The position numbers and the translations under genes are program-made. From Campylobacteraceae bacterium (GTDB taxonomy: Bacteria; Campylobacterota; Campylobacteria; Campylobacterales; Sulfurovaceae), in assembly GCA_027081065.1 (NCBI GenBank), contig JALWLW010000019.1:3064-67063 (forward strand): a stretch of 64,000 bases of DNA, read 5' to 3'. Below, in pieces: positions 28,901-37,543 of this stretch (positions are counted from its first letter, which is position 1; each line of letters starts with the position of its first letter). The notes below the pieces were generated by a model. It was not told the origin of the DNA, made no database searches, and worked only from the letters and a program-made list of their open reading frames with translations.

Positions 28901-31371
28901 CCTAAACTAATAACTTTCCCTGTTTTTGTTAATTTTAGAAGTTCTTTAAAATAGAGTCCAAAAATATAGTTACTAGTGTTAACATCTCCACTATCGGCAT
29001 AGGCAAGAGCATTGTAAAGTTTAGTCTCACCAGCATCATCAACAACATTAAATGCAAAAGGATTTTGCGTAGTATCAATTTTATGTAACCACATCTTTCC
29101 ACTTGCTCCAGAACCTCTTTTGATGGAACTAGAGAGGTACATACTAGAGTCACAAACAAAAGGGTCTTCACTATGGGCATCATCATTAAAAATTATAATT
29201 TCAATAGAGTTCTCAGTTGAGAGTGTTAAGCCATTTGGATTTAAAAGTTCAATATAAAAGCTTTCATTAGGCTCTATATTTGTATCACCTTTTATTGTTA
29301 CTGAAAACTCTTTTAAATATTCACCTGCATTAAAAGTTACTGTTTGTAATGGAATTTCTTGATAGTCATTGTCTATAACTTCAGCTGAACCATTTACAGT
29401 TCGATATTGAACTGTTACATTATCTTCTGTAGTATTGGTATCGAGTTGAATAAAAAATGTAAGATTCGTATCACTAGTATTCCCCTCATCAATTTCTAAT
29501 ATGGGTGCAGAGATAGAGACTTTTGAAAAATTACCATCATCATTAACAATAATTCCCACAGGGCTTCGTGTGCCTGAAGTACTTAAATTCTGTTCATTAG
29601 TAATGTAGATATTAAACCGTTCATCATTTTCTATTTTTGTATCTCCATTTATTTGGATAGAAATAGTAACATTAGTCTCACCTCCAGAAAAAACATGCGT
29701 GGTAGTAGGAACAGTAATATAATCGCTTCCATTGGTATCTATGTGCTGAGTATAGTACTCAAAAGATGAATTTGGAAAAGCAGGTTTATCCAGTGTAAAT
29801 GTGAAGTCTAAAGTTTTTTGACCAACATCACCTTCATCAATGCTCCAAGTGTCTTGGTCAACCGACATGATAGGGTAAGAGCCGTCATCATTTAGAATAT
29901 GACCTTTAGCTGTGTGACCATAGACTCTAAGGCGTTGTTCATTTGTAATTCTTAGATTGAAAATTTCATTATCTTCTATGTTTGTATCGCCATTAACTTT
30001 AATGGAGACAGTCACATTTCTATCTCCTGTAGGAATATTATAGGTTGTTGAAATAGGAACATAGTCATTACTCTCATCTGTATTTACATCTTCTGTATAG
30101 TAATCAAAAGATGCCCCAGCAACAGCCGGTGCATCAAGGGTAAAGGTAAAGTCTAAATTACGTTGAGAACTGTTTCCCTCAACAACATAAAAATCAGTAG
30201 TACTCATGTCTGAACCAAAGCCCATTCCTGGGTATTCTCCATCATCATTGATAATCTCTGCTTCAGAGTAACCAGCACCAATAATAAAAGAACTATTAGA
30301 AATAACCAATCTTACATTTTCATCGTCTTCTACTTCATTATCTCCAATGATTGGAATATTAATAAGATGTTCGCTAACACCTTCTTGAAAAGTAACGGTA
30401 TTATTAATAGTTGTGTAGTCATCTCCTGCTGTTGCAGACGTAGAAGAACCATCTTGTGAAGTATAGTCAACCGTAAAACTTGGTTCTCCTATAGGGAAAT
30501 CTTTTGTTAAATAGATTTTACATTGAATATTATTACTATCACCATTGTTTCCCTCATTAGAATCATTACACGAAACATCAACTTTTATGGCATCATCATC
30601 ATTAATAGTTACGATAGCTTCACTATCGGTAACTGTTCCTACAGAAATAGAATCAATAATGATTTTAAAATTTTTACTAACTTCAGGAGTAAAATCTCCT
30701 TTAATGGTTACAGGAATAGGCACACTATTAACACCAGCTGGAACATTAATAGTATCTGTTATACCGACATAATCACTACCTGAGGAAGCAGAAGCATCTT
30801 CAGTATGGTAGGTTAGGGTTAATGCAGATGGCGTATTTTGATTAAAATAGGCAGTTACTTGAATGGGTTGGTCATCATCTGTTTCTGTAACACTTTTATT
30901 ATAAAATCTATCAAGTTTAAAGGGTTGTGCATCATCATTAATTATTGTTCCTACAGCTTTTCCCGTTCCTGAAACAGCATAACCACTGGTATTTGTACTA
31001 ATTTGTACATAAAAATATTCATCAGTTTCATAAATAGCATCATCTAAAATATCAATTTCTATAGTTTTCGATGTTGTACCTGAATTACTAAAAAACCATA
31101 TTGCAGGAGTAAACATGTCTGCACTATCTTTAGCTATATAGTCATTGTTCACTACCTTAGCTGTTCCATCTATGGTTTCAAAACCAATTCGTACAGGAGA
31201 AAAAAAAGAAAGAGGAAGAGCATCAATAGTAACGGTAAAAGTCATCTTTCCTGTTGATTCATTGGCTGAAGCATTTGAAATAGTTATGTAAGTAGTAGCT
31301 TCATCAGCATATAAAAAATCTGACAAAGAGAAAGTCAATAATAGAAATAGTTTTATAAAAGTTTTAAACAT
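25933..31371 (-). CDS. Giant secreted protein with six Calx-beta domains, GEVED domain and MshQ-like C-terminus
   Basis: A 1812-residue secreted protein. The ATG at 31371 places a signal peptide (MFKTFIKLFLLLTFSLSD) at the N-terminus; an upstream in-frame GTG at 31401 would add ten residues. Six Calx-beta domains follow in tandem (about 25-720), most ending in a (I/L)xNDD motif, then a propeller-like region, and a GEVED domain opening DYGDAPSSYG and ending GEVEDYAI. The C-terminal 600 residues match the end of the downstream 2492-residue protein (IERTNS, GRDF-Y, NFSIRP). It likely binds calcium and acts as a surface adhesin. It heads the pseudopilin operon; the 156-base gap after it is AT-rich without a clear signal. 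Confidence 0.8.
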   Translation of the reverse strand: MFKTFIKLFLLLTFSLSDFLYADEATTYITISNASANESTGKMTFTVTIDALPLSFFSPVRIGFETIDGTAKVVNNDYIAKDSADMFTPAIWFFSNSGTTSKTIEIDILDDAIYETDEYFYVQISTNTSGYAVSGTGKAVGTIINDDAQPFKLDRFYNKSVTETDDDQPIQVTAYFNQNTPSALTLTYHTEDASASSGSDYVGITDTINVPAGVNSVPIPVTIKGDFTPEVSKNFKIIIDSISVGTVTDSEAIVTINDDDAIKVDVSCNDSNEGNNGDSNNIQCKIYLTKDFPIGEPSFTVDYTSQDGSSTSATAGDDYTTINNTVTFQEGVSEHLINIPIIGDNEVEDDENVRLVISNSSFIIGAGYSEAEIINDDGEYPGMGFGSDMSTTDFYVVEGNSSQRNLDFTFTLDAPAVAGASFDYYTEDVNTDESNDYVPISTTYNIPTGDRNVTVSIKVNGDTNIEDNEIFNLRITNEQRLRVYGHTAKGHILNDDGSYPIMSVDQDTWSIDEGDVGQKTLDFTFTLDKPAFPNSSFEYYTQHIDTNGSDYITVPTTTHVFSGGETNVTISIQINGDTKIENDERFNIYITNEQNLSTSGTRSPVGIIVNDDGNFSKVSISAPILEIDEGNTSDTNLTFFIQLDTNTTEDNVTVQYRTVNGSAEVIDNDYQEIPLQTVTFNAGEYLKEFSVTIKGDTNIEPNESFYIELLNPNGLTLSTENSIEIIIFNDDAHSEDPFVCDSSMYLSSSIKRGSGASGKMWLHKIDTTQNPFAFNVVDDAGETKLYNALAYADSGDVNTSNYIFGLYFKELLKLTKTGKVISLGNITGLPNFLSTKQLFAGAIYGDEYYVSGPGQNYDKIFKIKLSDKTVSDINLSRAISLLDFSFTPDGKYLHGIIDGGELVKIDVLTGVVTAIGSAHTGYQFDSTFSDKNGRFFANDSKGNGFFEFDLTTGNKLFLSNSQQASFNDGANCLQAALIFNDYGDAPSSYGSPKHNIANGIFMGSEIDHDINPFDSINADGDDSNGVDDEDGITFVDGSDINGSYFDVNGTQELNITVSKDGYLNAWLDFGIDGNFVGDKIITAQALTAGTHTISFNIPSTVTKNQLTYIRFRYSSTANLDFEESAIDGEVEDYAIKFGSASQPLRGKFNIERTNSGSETINSVERNAWYTQIVGRDFDYSIVFYEEDMSAEKEIDNISIKVELVDMDTNTTLYQRSAHILDNPLLKRIDVTIPAEDLQALPATKNARFAISYGVDTNGNIIQADCLSTPSLCPLIRRDYALDNFSIRPEKFYVSIADGAQERVNSNTPTPINFAAGYDDYNLSVKATKYIINYPAFVAAEGYDATVNRNLKFNTVGTCRNNSDQNKSITLNNGIYRDSNFSNPYVGEYQFNIIEDSTWTTVDQNGRDCISNDASTSSDFNSPSGCNISQISDINVYFQPDHFEVNLLLETLPDSGHPDFIYMSELNNNYHNVAVQFTGEVLAKNENNRTTENFTTGCVAKDIQLDLNATSLSIEGTNQQIQTILGTNVNFSRYINYNSSSSNPTSELNQALNTLNGSITITPDKFLDEKNGTVELDMRYNLNKHLSEPINPIEITFNSIEVSSNDANSKAYDKINIISNIHTPSGFTNFSNNVKNFYFAKVVSKFNEYPAVNISNDPLIRTPLHVVFFCKTNIQNYCEDRNVLTNSNALGTTKDQDGWHLSSNHNGQLDGNVTGLIDNPDQLSIRENGNLIVGVNNNIMLDQGSNDMVMPQFNNCVNPSSIITINTNPVLEFHPSEYTLKCINAKGSWTGVGKTGHLLEITPQTTSSSKMNW

Positions 31372-31539
31372 AATAGGATCACCATAAATTAATTTAATCA
31401 CATAATATCATTTTTAAAATTAAAATATAGATTTATAGTTTAATTTTTAATTTATGTTTAACTATTTAAGTGATGAATATAGCCATCTATAATAGACTTT
31501 GAGGTATTATATTTTTTAAAATTAGATATAAGGTTCATA

Positions 31540-32184
31540 ATGGATATTAAACAAATATTTGTAGTCTCTATAACTGTACTACTCTTTTTAGCATGTTCTG
31601 ATAAAGATGCAGTTAACGAATATGATAAACCAGCATTAGTTTGGTATGAAGATATTATTAAAGAGATTGCTACAGTTAATTTAGATAAAGCAGATAATCT
31701 TTATATTTCACTTAAAAGTGAACATCCACGCTCACCATTACTTCCTACAGCTACTATGATACTTGCTAATGCACATATGAAAGACCAAGCCTATATTATG
31801 GCAGATTATTATTTGGATGAATATTTAAAAAAGTATGCAATTGGTGCAAAGATAGAACAGGCAAAATTTTTAAAAATAAAAGCAGCATTTTTAGGGATTA
31901 AAGATGTCAATAAAGAGCAAAAATTAATGATTGATACTTTAGATGAGGTAGATAAGTTTGTTCAAGCTTATCCTAATTCTATTTATTTACCTGTAGTCTC
32001 TACGGTTAAAGTGCGTTTACATATGTCTCAATATTTATTGCATGAAAACATTGCAAGTCTCTATAGTAGATTAGGTAAGGAAAAAGCAGCAGAAATTTAT
32101 AAAAATAAAAATGCTCATTCACCTTTAAATATGGCAGATATTAAAGCACCTGAAATTGGCATTATTGATGCTATTTTGAAATAA
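31540..32184 (+). CDS. bamD: Outer-membrane assembly lipoprotein BamD
   Basis: A 214-residue lipoprotein with lipobox LFLAC (C19) and TPR-like helical repeats. The stretch EYDKPALVWYEDIIKEI opens the first repeat, and HPRSPLLPTATMILANAHM and YPNSIYLP are typical BamD/ComL segments. BamD is the essential lipoprotein of the BAM complex that inserts beta-barrels into the outer membrane. bamD (ComL) directly upstream of lon is also the Helicobacter pylori order. The lon gene starts 15 bases downstream. Confidence 0.9.
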   Translation: MDIKQIFVVSITVLLFLACSDKDAVNEYDKPALVWYEDIIKEIATVNLDKADNLYISLKSEHPRSPLLPTATMILANAHMKDQAYIMADYYLDEYLKKYAIGAKIEQAKFLKIKAAFLGIKDVNKEQKLMIDTLDEVDKFVQAYPNSIYLPVVSTVKVRLHMSQYLLHENIASLYSRLGKEKAAEIYKNKNAHSPLNMADIKAPEIGIIDAILK

Positions 32185-32199
32185 AAATGAAAGAGATAG

Positions 32200-34602
32200 A
32201 TGCAGTTAAGTAATTATGACCCATTTCCTACTGAAATACCTGTGGTAATAGAAGATAATCTTTTTCTTTACCCTTTTATGATTTCTCCAATTTTTTTAAC
32301 TAAAAAAGAAGATATTGAAGCTGTTACTTATGCAATGGAGAAGAATTCACTTATTTTATTGACAACAACAAAAGAGGGCTTTGAAGGTTCAAGAGAAGAA
32401 GATGACATTCATCGTATTGGTGTTATTGGTTCGATTATGCGTAAAGTTAATATTCCTGATGGACGTGTAAAAATACTGTTTCAAGGTATGGCGAGAGGTG
32501 AACTTGTTGGTTCATTAAATAATGTCAACATTGATGATATATTATTTCAAAGTTCTGTTGTCCATTTACTTGAAAATAAAAATTATGATGAATTAAAAGT
32601 TGCTGCTTTAGTAGAAATATTAAATGAAAAAATCAAAATATTTTCAAAAATAAACAATAGTATCCCCTCTGATTTAATTAAAACTATTCATGAAACAGAT
32701 GAGCCATATCGGATTGTAGATTTGGTCTCTTCTTTATTAAAGCTTTCTAAAACTAAGGCGTATGAACTTTATGCTCATGATGACATTGAGCAACGTCTCC
32801 TTAAGGTGATTGATATTATTGCATCTGAGATTAAATCTGCTAAAGTTGAACAAGAGATACGTTCAAAGGTTCATACTAAGATTGAACAGACTAATAAAGA
32901 GTACTTTTTAAAAGAGCAAATTAAAGAGATTAATAAAGAGTTAGGTGTAGATGCAGGAAGAGAAGAAGAGTTAGAAGAATTTCGAAAAAAGTTAGAAGAA
33001 CTTAAAACGTATGTTGTTGAGAATACTTTTAAAGAGATAGAAAAACAAGTTGAACGTTTTGCACGAATGCATCCTGATTCTGGTGATTCTGCACAGATTC
33101 AAACCTATTTGGAATGGGTATTTGAATTACCCTTTGGAAAGTTGACTTCACAAGATTTAAAAGTTCAGGAGGTACAAAAAGCTTTAGATGCTGACCATTT
33201 TTCTTTAGAAAAACCAAAAGAGCGTATTGTTGAATTTTTTTCAGTTCGTGAACTTGCCCTTCAAAGAGATATTGTTTTAGATGGTAGTGCTGGGACTATT
33301 CTTTGTTTTTCTGGACCTCCTGGTGTTGGTAAAACTTCATTGGCGAACTCTATTGCAAAAGCATTAGGACGTCCATTGGTGCGTATAGCACTAGGTGGAC
33401 TTGAAGATGTAAATGAATTACGGGGACATAGACGTACTTATGTAGGGGCAATGCCAGGGCGTTTGGTACAAGGGCTTATTACAGCTAAGAGTATGGATCC
33501 CGTGATTGTTTTAGATGAAATAGATAAGGTAGGACGTAGTAACCGAGGTGATCCTACAGCAGCTCTTTTGGAGATACTTGACCCTGAACAGAACAAAGCA
33601 TATCGTGATCACTATTTAAACTTTGATATGGATTTAAGCAAAGCTATTTTTATAGCAACTGCGAATGATGTAGGGCAGATTCCAGCTCCATTAAGGGATA
33701 GAATGGAATTTATTGAGGTAAGTTCTTATACTCCAAATGAAAAGTTAGAAATAGCAAAGCAGTATTTAATCCCTCAAGAACTTAAAAAACATGCTTTAAA
33801 AGAAGAAGAGTTTAAGATTGAAGATAAAGCATTAAAATTATTAATTGATGAGTATACTCGAGAACCAGGTGTGCGTGGCTTACGTAGAAAAATAGCTGGA
33901 CTTATGCGTAAGGTAGCACTTAAATTACTTTTAGAAGATGAGAAAGAAACAATAAAAATAAAAATTAAAGATTTACCAGAATTTGCAGAGAAAAAAGTGT
34001 TTGAAATTTCAGCCATTGATAAACAACCTTTAATGGGAGTGGTTAATGGTTTAGCTTGGACAGCTGTTGGTGGTGATGTGCTTAAAATAGAAGCCATTAA
34101 ATTACGTGGAAAAGGCAATGTAAAATTAACAGGTAGTCTAGGTGATGTCATGAAAGAATCTGCCCATATTGCTTTTTCTGTAGTCAAAATTTTAATAGAT
34201 TCTGGTATGTTGCAAGTCAATGAAAGCATAGAACCAGAAGAGATTAGTAACATTTATAAAGGTTATGACTTACATATACATGTACCAGAAGGGGCAACAC
34301 CAAAAGATGGACCAAGTGCTGGTATTACAATGGCTGTTGCTATTGCCTCTATATTATCTGAAAAACGTGTAGATAATAGAGTTGCTATGACAGGAGAGTT
34401 AACCTTAACAGGTAAAGTTTTACCAATTGGTGGATTGAAAGAAAAGCTTATTGCTGCTTATAAAGCAGGAGTGACTAAAGCTTTAATTCCTGAAAAAAAT
34501 TATGAACGTGATTTAGAAGAGATTCCAGATGAAGTTAAAAATGCAATGAGCATTATTTCTGTTTCGGTTATTGATGAGGTATTAGCAGAGGTTTTAGTAT
34601 AA
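32200..34602 (+). CDS. lon: ATP-dependent protease Lon
   Basis: An 800-residue LonA protease. The N-terminal substrate-binding domain starts FPTEIPVVIEDNLFLYPFM, the AAA+ module carries Walker A GPPGVGKT (about 375) and Walker B VIVLDEIDKVG, and the protease domain has catalytic Ser in DGPSAG (about 705) and Lys in GGLKEKLIAA (about 748). It degrades damaged and regulatory proteins in the cytoplasm. Full length. Its stop codon lies inside the stem of the terminator hairpin at 34597-34632. Confidence 0.97.
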   Translation: MQLSNYDPFPTEIPVVIEDNLFLYPFMISPIFLTKKEDIEAVTYAMEKNSLILLTTTKEGFEGSREEDDIHRIGVIGSIMRKVNIPDGRVKILFQGMARGELVGSLNNVNIDDILFQSSVVHLLENKNYDELKVAALVEILNEKIKIFSKINNSIPSDLIKTIHETDEPYRIVDLVSSLLKLSKTKAYELYAHDDIEQRLLKVIDIIASEIKSAKVEQEIRSKVHTKIEQTNKEYFLKEQIKEINKELGVDAGREEELEEFRKKLEELKTYVVENTFKEIEKQVERFARMHPDSGDSAQIQTYLEWVFELPFGKLTSQDLKVQEVQKALDADHFSLEKPKERIVEFFSVRELALQRDIVLDGSAGTILCFSGPPGVGKTSLANSIAKALGRPLVRIALGGLEDVNELRGHRRTYVGAMPGRLVQGLITAKSMDPVIVLDEIDKVGRSNRGDPTAALLEILDPEQNKAYRDHYLNFDMDLSKAIFIATANDVGQIPAPLRDRMEFIEVSSYTPNEKLEIAKQYLIPQELKKHALKEEEFKIEDKALKLLIDEYTREPGVRGLRRKIAGLMRKVALKLLLEDEKETIKIKIKDLPEFAEKKVFEISAIDKQPLMGVVNGLAWTAVGGDVLKIEAIKLRGKGNVKLTGSLGDVMKESAHIAFSVVKILIDSGMLQVNESIEPEEISNIYKGYDLHIHVPEGATPKDGPSAGITMAVAIASILSEKRVDNRVAMTGELTLTGKVLPIGGLKEKLIAAYKAGVTKALIPEKNYERDLEEIPDEVKNAMSIISVSVIDEVLAEVLV

Positions 34603-34632
34603 GTAGGTATAAATGTGCTGACCTACTTATAC
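34597..34632. terminator. Bidirectional terminator between lon and thioredoxin lipoprotein
   Basis: GTATAAGTAGGT and ACCTACTTATAC form a perfect 12-bp stem with a 12-base loop. The left arm covers the last codon and stop of lon. The convergent gene ends 12 bases past the right arm, so the hairpin can end both transcripts. Confidence 0.65.
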
Positions 34633-34643
34633 AATCTATCAAA

Positions 34644-35252
34644 CTAGATAATATTTTGTATTGCCTCTTCAAATTCTTGATGGTTGACTTTCCCAGAAAA
34701 AGAGTATTCTGTTACACCATTTTTAATAAGTAATATATAAGGAAGAATACCTGTCCACCCATAATTACTTTTTATGAAAAAAAGTAAGTTGTTAGCTTCA
34801 TCTTTGTCAATTACAGGATAATTCATTTGGAATTCTTGGAGTACACCTTGTATTCTTTGAGGATGCATTTTCTCTTGAGCTTGAATAGCTACTAATCTTA
34901 GTTGATAAGAATATTTTCTTTGTATACTTTTTATAAAAGGTACTTCTTCATGACAATATTGGCACTCTTTTCCAAAGAGTTGTAAAAGTACAATTTTGTC
35001 TTTGTATTGAGGAAAATAAAAACCATTACTTCTCTCTTGAACTGTAATTATTGAACCTTGTACTGTACGAAGTTGGTGTGTATTTCCACGTGTAGTGACA
35101 ATATGAGGTGTACTAGGAGTCATAGTTTGAGTTGAAGTAGTTTGGATAGAAGTAGATTGTGGTTGCGTAATTGTATTGATATTTCGTTTCATACATCCAT
35201 TAAACCCTAGACCCAAAATAAGTAAAGGGCTAAGAAGTAACATTTTTTTCAT
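34644..35252 (-). CDS. Thioredoxin-like (TlpA type) lipoprotein
   Basis: A 202-residue periplasmic lipoprotein (MKKMLLLSPLLILGLGFNGC, lipidated at C20), then a Thr/Gln/Ser-rich linker (about 25-60) and a thioredoxin fold with active site CQYC (about 94-97). The ATG at 35252 has a perfect AAGGAAAA ribosome site; the longer frame from 35327 would bury the signal peptide. It probably reduces or transfers electrons to periplasmic thiols, such as during cytochrome c maturation. The exact partner is unknown. Confidence 0.85.
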   Translation of the reverse strand: MKKMLLLSPLLILGLGFNGCMKRNINTITQPQSTSIQTTSTQTMTPSTPHIVTTRGNTHQLRTVQGSIITVQERSNGFYFPQYKDKIVLLQLFGKECQYCHEEVPFIKSIQRKYSYQLRLVAIQAQEKMHPQRIQGVLQEFQMNYPVIDKDEANNLLFFIKSNYGWTGILPYILLIKNGVTEYSFSGKVNHQEFEEAIQNII

Positions 35253-35344
35253 AAGTTTTCCTTTTTTATTATTTATAAACATTATATCTTGTGATAATAA
35301 ATAGTAAGGTAAATCAACAAGTCGCAATTTTAATTTTTTATAGG

Positions 35345-35350
35345 TATAAT
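35345..35350 (+). promoter_or_regulatory. Predicted -10 box of DAHP synthase gene
   Basis: TATAAT in TTTATAGGTATAATCATC, 60 bases before the ATG at 35411. The leader of about 50 bases has no obvious attenuator. Confidence 0.45.
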
Positions 35351-35410
35351 CATCGAATTAATTTTTAAAGTTGATTTTTTATGAAAAATGAACGCTATAA
35401 GGACAAAAGA

Positions 35411-36754
35411 ATGAACTGGACACCAAGCTCTTGGAGAGAATTCCCAATAAAGCAACAACCTACTTATGTAGATCAAGAAGCACTTAAGAGTGTTGAAGCA
35501 GAGCTTAGTTCTTATCCCCCTCTTATTTTTGCAGGGGAAGCTCGAACATTAAAAGAGAAGTTAGCAGCTGTAGGACGAGGTGAAGCATTTTTACTTCAAG
35601 GTGGAGATTGTGCTGAAAGTTTTGCTGATTTTAATACGCCAAACATTAAAAACTTCTTTAAGCTTATGTTGCAAATGAACATGGTGATGATGTATTCTAC
35701 TGGTAAACCAGTAGTAAAAGTAGGAAGAATTGCTGGACAATTTGCTAAACCAAGAAGCTCTGACTTTGAAGAAATTGATGGTGTTAAACTTCCATCTTAT
35801 CGTGGAGATATTATTAATGGTATTGAGTTTACGCAAGAGGCTAGAGTCCCTAATCCTCATAATATGATTCGTGCTTATAATCAATCAGCAGCAACACAAA
35901 ATCTTTTAAGAGCATTTTCAAGAGGTGGTTTAGCTGATTTAAATAAAGTACATCAATGGAACTTAGATTTTATTAAAGATAATGAATTAGGTCAAAAGTA
36001 TGAAGAACTTTCACATAAGATTGATTCTGCTGTCAAATTTATGTCTGCTTGTGGACTCTCATCTGATGCTGTACCTCAGTTACATCAAACAACGATTTTC
36101 TCTTCACATGAAGCACTGCTTCTAAACTATGAAGAGGCATTAACTAAAAAAGACTCTGAAGGTGACCAAAAATATTATGATTGTTCAGCACATATGTTAT
36201 GGATTGGAGATAGAACCAGAGAGTTAACTGAAGCACATATCGAGTACTTTAGAGGAATTGAGAACCCTATTGGTTGTAAAGTTGGACCAACAATGGGTGA
36301 AGATGAGTTAATTCAGTTAATTGATGCACTGAACCCAAATAATGAAGAGGGTAGGTTAAACCTTATTGTCCGTATGGGTGCGAGTAAAATAGGAGACTTC
36401 TTCCCTAAACTTCTAAAAAGGGTTAGAGATGAAGGTAAAAATGTTGTTTGGTCATGTGACCCAATGCATGGAAATGTTGAAAAGAGCTCAACAGGTTATA
36501 AGACCAGAGATTTTGCAAACATTTTGTCAGAAGTAGAGCAGTTCTTTAACATTCATAAAGAGATGGGAACAGTAGCTGGTGGAATTCATTTAGAGATGAC
36601 AGGAAATGATGTGACAGAGTGTACGGGTTCAGCCTCGTGTGCTATTACGGCTGAAGATTTAAGTAGCCGTTATCATACTCAATGTGACCCAAGATTGAAT
36701 GCAAGTCAAGCTTTGGAACTTTCATTTATGATTGGTGAGATGATTAACGAATAA
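35411..36754 (+). CDS. Class II 3-deoxy-7-phosphoheptulonate synthase
   Basis: A 447-residue plant-type (class II) DAHP synthase, which joins phosphoenolpyruvate and erythrose-4-phosphate in the first step of the shikimate pathway. Conserved segments include [25 protein letters not shown] with the metal-binding Cys, [30 protein letters not shown]-like [10 protein letters not shown], and CDPMHGN. The ATG at 35411 is preceded by AAGGA at the right spacing; the upstream ATG at 35381 is less good. The E. coli-type class I enzymes are unrelated in sequence. Confidence 0.94.
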   Translation: MNWTPSSWREFPIKQQPTYVDQEALKSVEAELSSYPPLIFAGEARTLKEKLAAVGRGEAFLLQGGDCAESFADFNTPNIKNFFKLMLQMNMVMMYSTGKPVVKVGRIAGQFAKPRSSDFEEIDGVKLPSYRGDIINGIEFTQEARVPNPHNMIRAYNQSAATQNLLRAFSRGGLADLNKVHQWNLDFIKDNELGQKYEELSHKIDSAVKFMSACGLSSDAVPQLHQTTIFSSHEALLLNYEEALTKKDSEGDQKYYDCSAHMLWIGDRTRELTEAHIEYFRGIENPIGCKVGPTMGEDELIQLIDALNPNNEEGRLNLIVRMGASKIGDFFPKLLKRVRDEGKNVVWSCDPMHGNVEKSSTGYKTRDFANILSEVEQFFNIHKEMGTVAGGIHLEMTGNDVTECTGSASCAITAEDLSSRYHTQCDPRLNASQALELSFMIGEMINE

Positions 36755-36768
36755 TTTTTATATTTATT

Positions 36769-36795
36769 TGAAACGTTTAAACTTTAAACGTTTCA
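36769..36795. terminator. Bidirectional hairpin between DAHP synthase and nth
   Basis: TGAAACGTTTAAA and TTTAAACGTTTCA are complementary 13-base arms around a single C. In RNA the inner pairs would open to form the loop. The right arm includes the last codons of nth. It lies between two converging genes. Confidence 0.55.
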
Positions 36796-37433
36796 GAGGT
36801 TCGACAATGCTTCTTCATAAAACATCCCTCACATTCAGGTTTTACAGCTTTACATTTATAACGTCCAAAAAGTACCATGGCTTGGTGTAGTAGATGCAAA
36901 TCAGTTTTAAATTTTTTTGTTAGAGTAGCTTCTGTTTTTAACGCCGTTTTGTCGTCACTTAGCCCTAAACGATGAGCTACTCTAAAAACATGGGTATCTA
37001 CAGCCATAAGGTTTGCTCCAAAATACTCTATCATTACTACATTGGCTGTTTTTTGACCTACTCCTGCTAACTTTACTAACTCATCACGAAGATGTGGAAT
37101 TTCTCCATTATGATGCTCGACAACAGCTTGAGCCATTTTGATGAGGTTTTTAGCTTTGTTATTAAAAAAAGAACAAGTATTAAGATAGCTTTTTACTTCA
37201 TCTAAATCAGCATTGGCCAGTTCAATAGGACTAGGATAGGCTTTAAATAGAGCAGGTGAGATAATATTAACTCTTTTATCCGTACATTGAGCAGAAAGCA
37301 TTACAGCAATGAGTAGTTCATAAATATTGTTATAGTTAAGTTCTGTTAGAGATTTAGGGTAATGTTTTAAAAAAATAGTTTTAATCTCTTCAATTTCTTT
37401 TTTTGTTGCAGGTTTTATTTTTTTTGTTGCCAT
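36777..37433 (-). CDS. nth: Endonuclease III
   Basis: A 218-residue DNA glycosylase/AP lyase of base-excision repair. Visible are LSAQCTDKRVN with the catalytic Lys, the helix-hairpin-helix LVKLAGVGQKTANVV, the catalytic Asp in MAVDTHVFRV, and a complete [4Fe-4S] cluster motif at C194-x6-C201-x2-C204-x5-C210. It should excise oxidised pyrimidines. The gene is transcribed alone from a TATAAT box about 20 bases upstream. Confidence 0.96.
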   Translation of the reverse strand: MATKKIKPATKKEIEEIKTIFLKHYPKSLTELNYNNIYELLIAVMLSAQCTDKRVNIISPALFKAYPSPIELANADLDEVKSYLNTCSFFNNKAKNLIKMAQAVVEHHNGEIPHLRDELVKLAGVGQKTANVVMIEYFGANLMAVDTHVFRVAHRLGLSDDKTALKTEATLTKKFKTDLHLLHQAMVLFGRYKCKAVKPECEGCFMKKHCRTSETFKV

Positions 37434-37453
37434 AATTTATTATCTTTTCTATT

Positions 37454-37459
37454 ATTATA
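37454..37459 (-). promoter_or_regulatory. Predicted -10 box of nth
   Basis: TATAAT on the minus strand, 20 bases before the nth start, within AAGTATAATAATAG. Confidence 0.4.
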
Positions 37460-37507
37460 CTTAATGTGTGATTAGTTTTTATTTACTAATCGTTTACCAA
37501 AAAATGT

Positions 37508-37513
37508 TATAAT
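37508..37513 (+). promoter_or_regulatory. Predicted -10 box of PEB4-like gene
   Basis: TATAAT in AATGTTATAATGAAG, 30 bases before the TTG start at 37544. Confidence 0.45.
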
Positions 37514-37543
37514 GAAGCATTAATATATTTATAAGGCATATAA

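Noticed and set aside
33774..34253. Minus-strand frame of 159 codons inside lon
   Set aside because: It is a Ser/Ala-rich shadow of the lon coding sequence with no domain.
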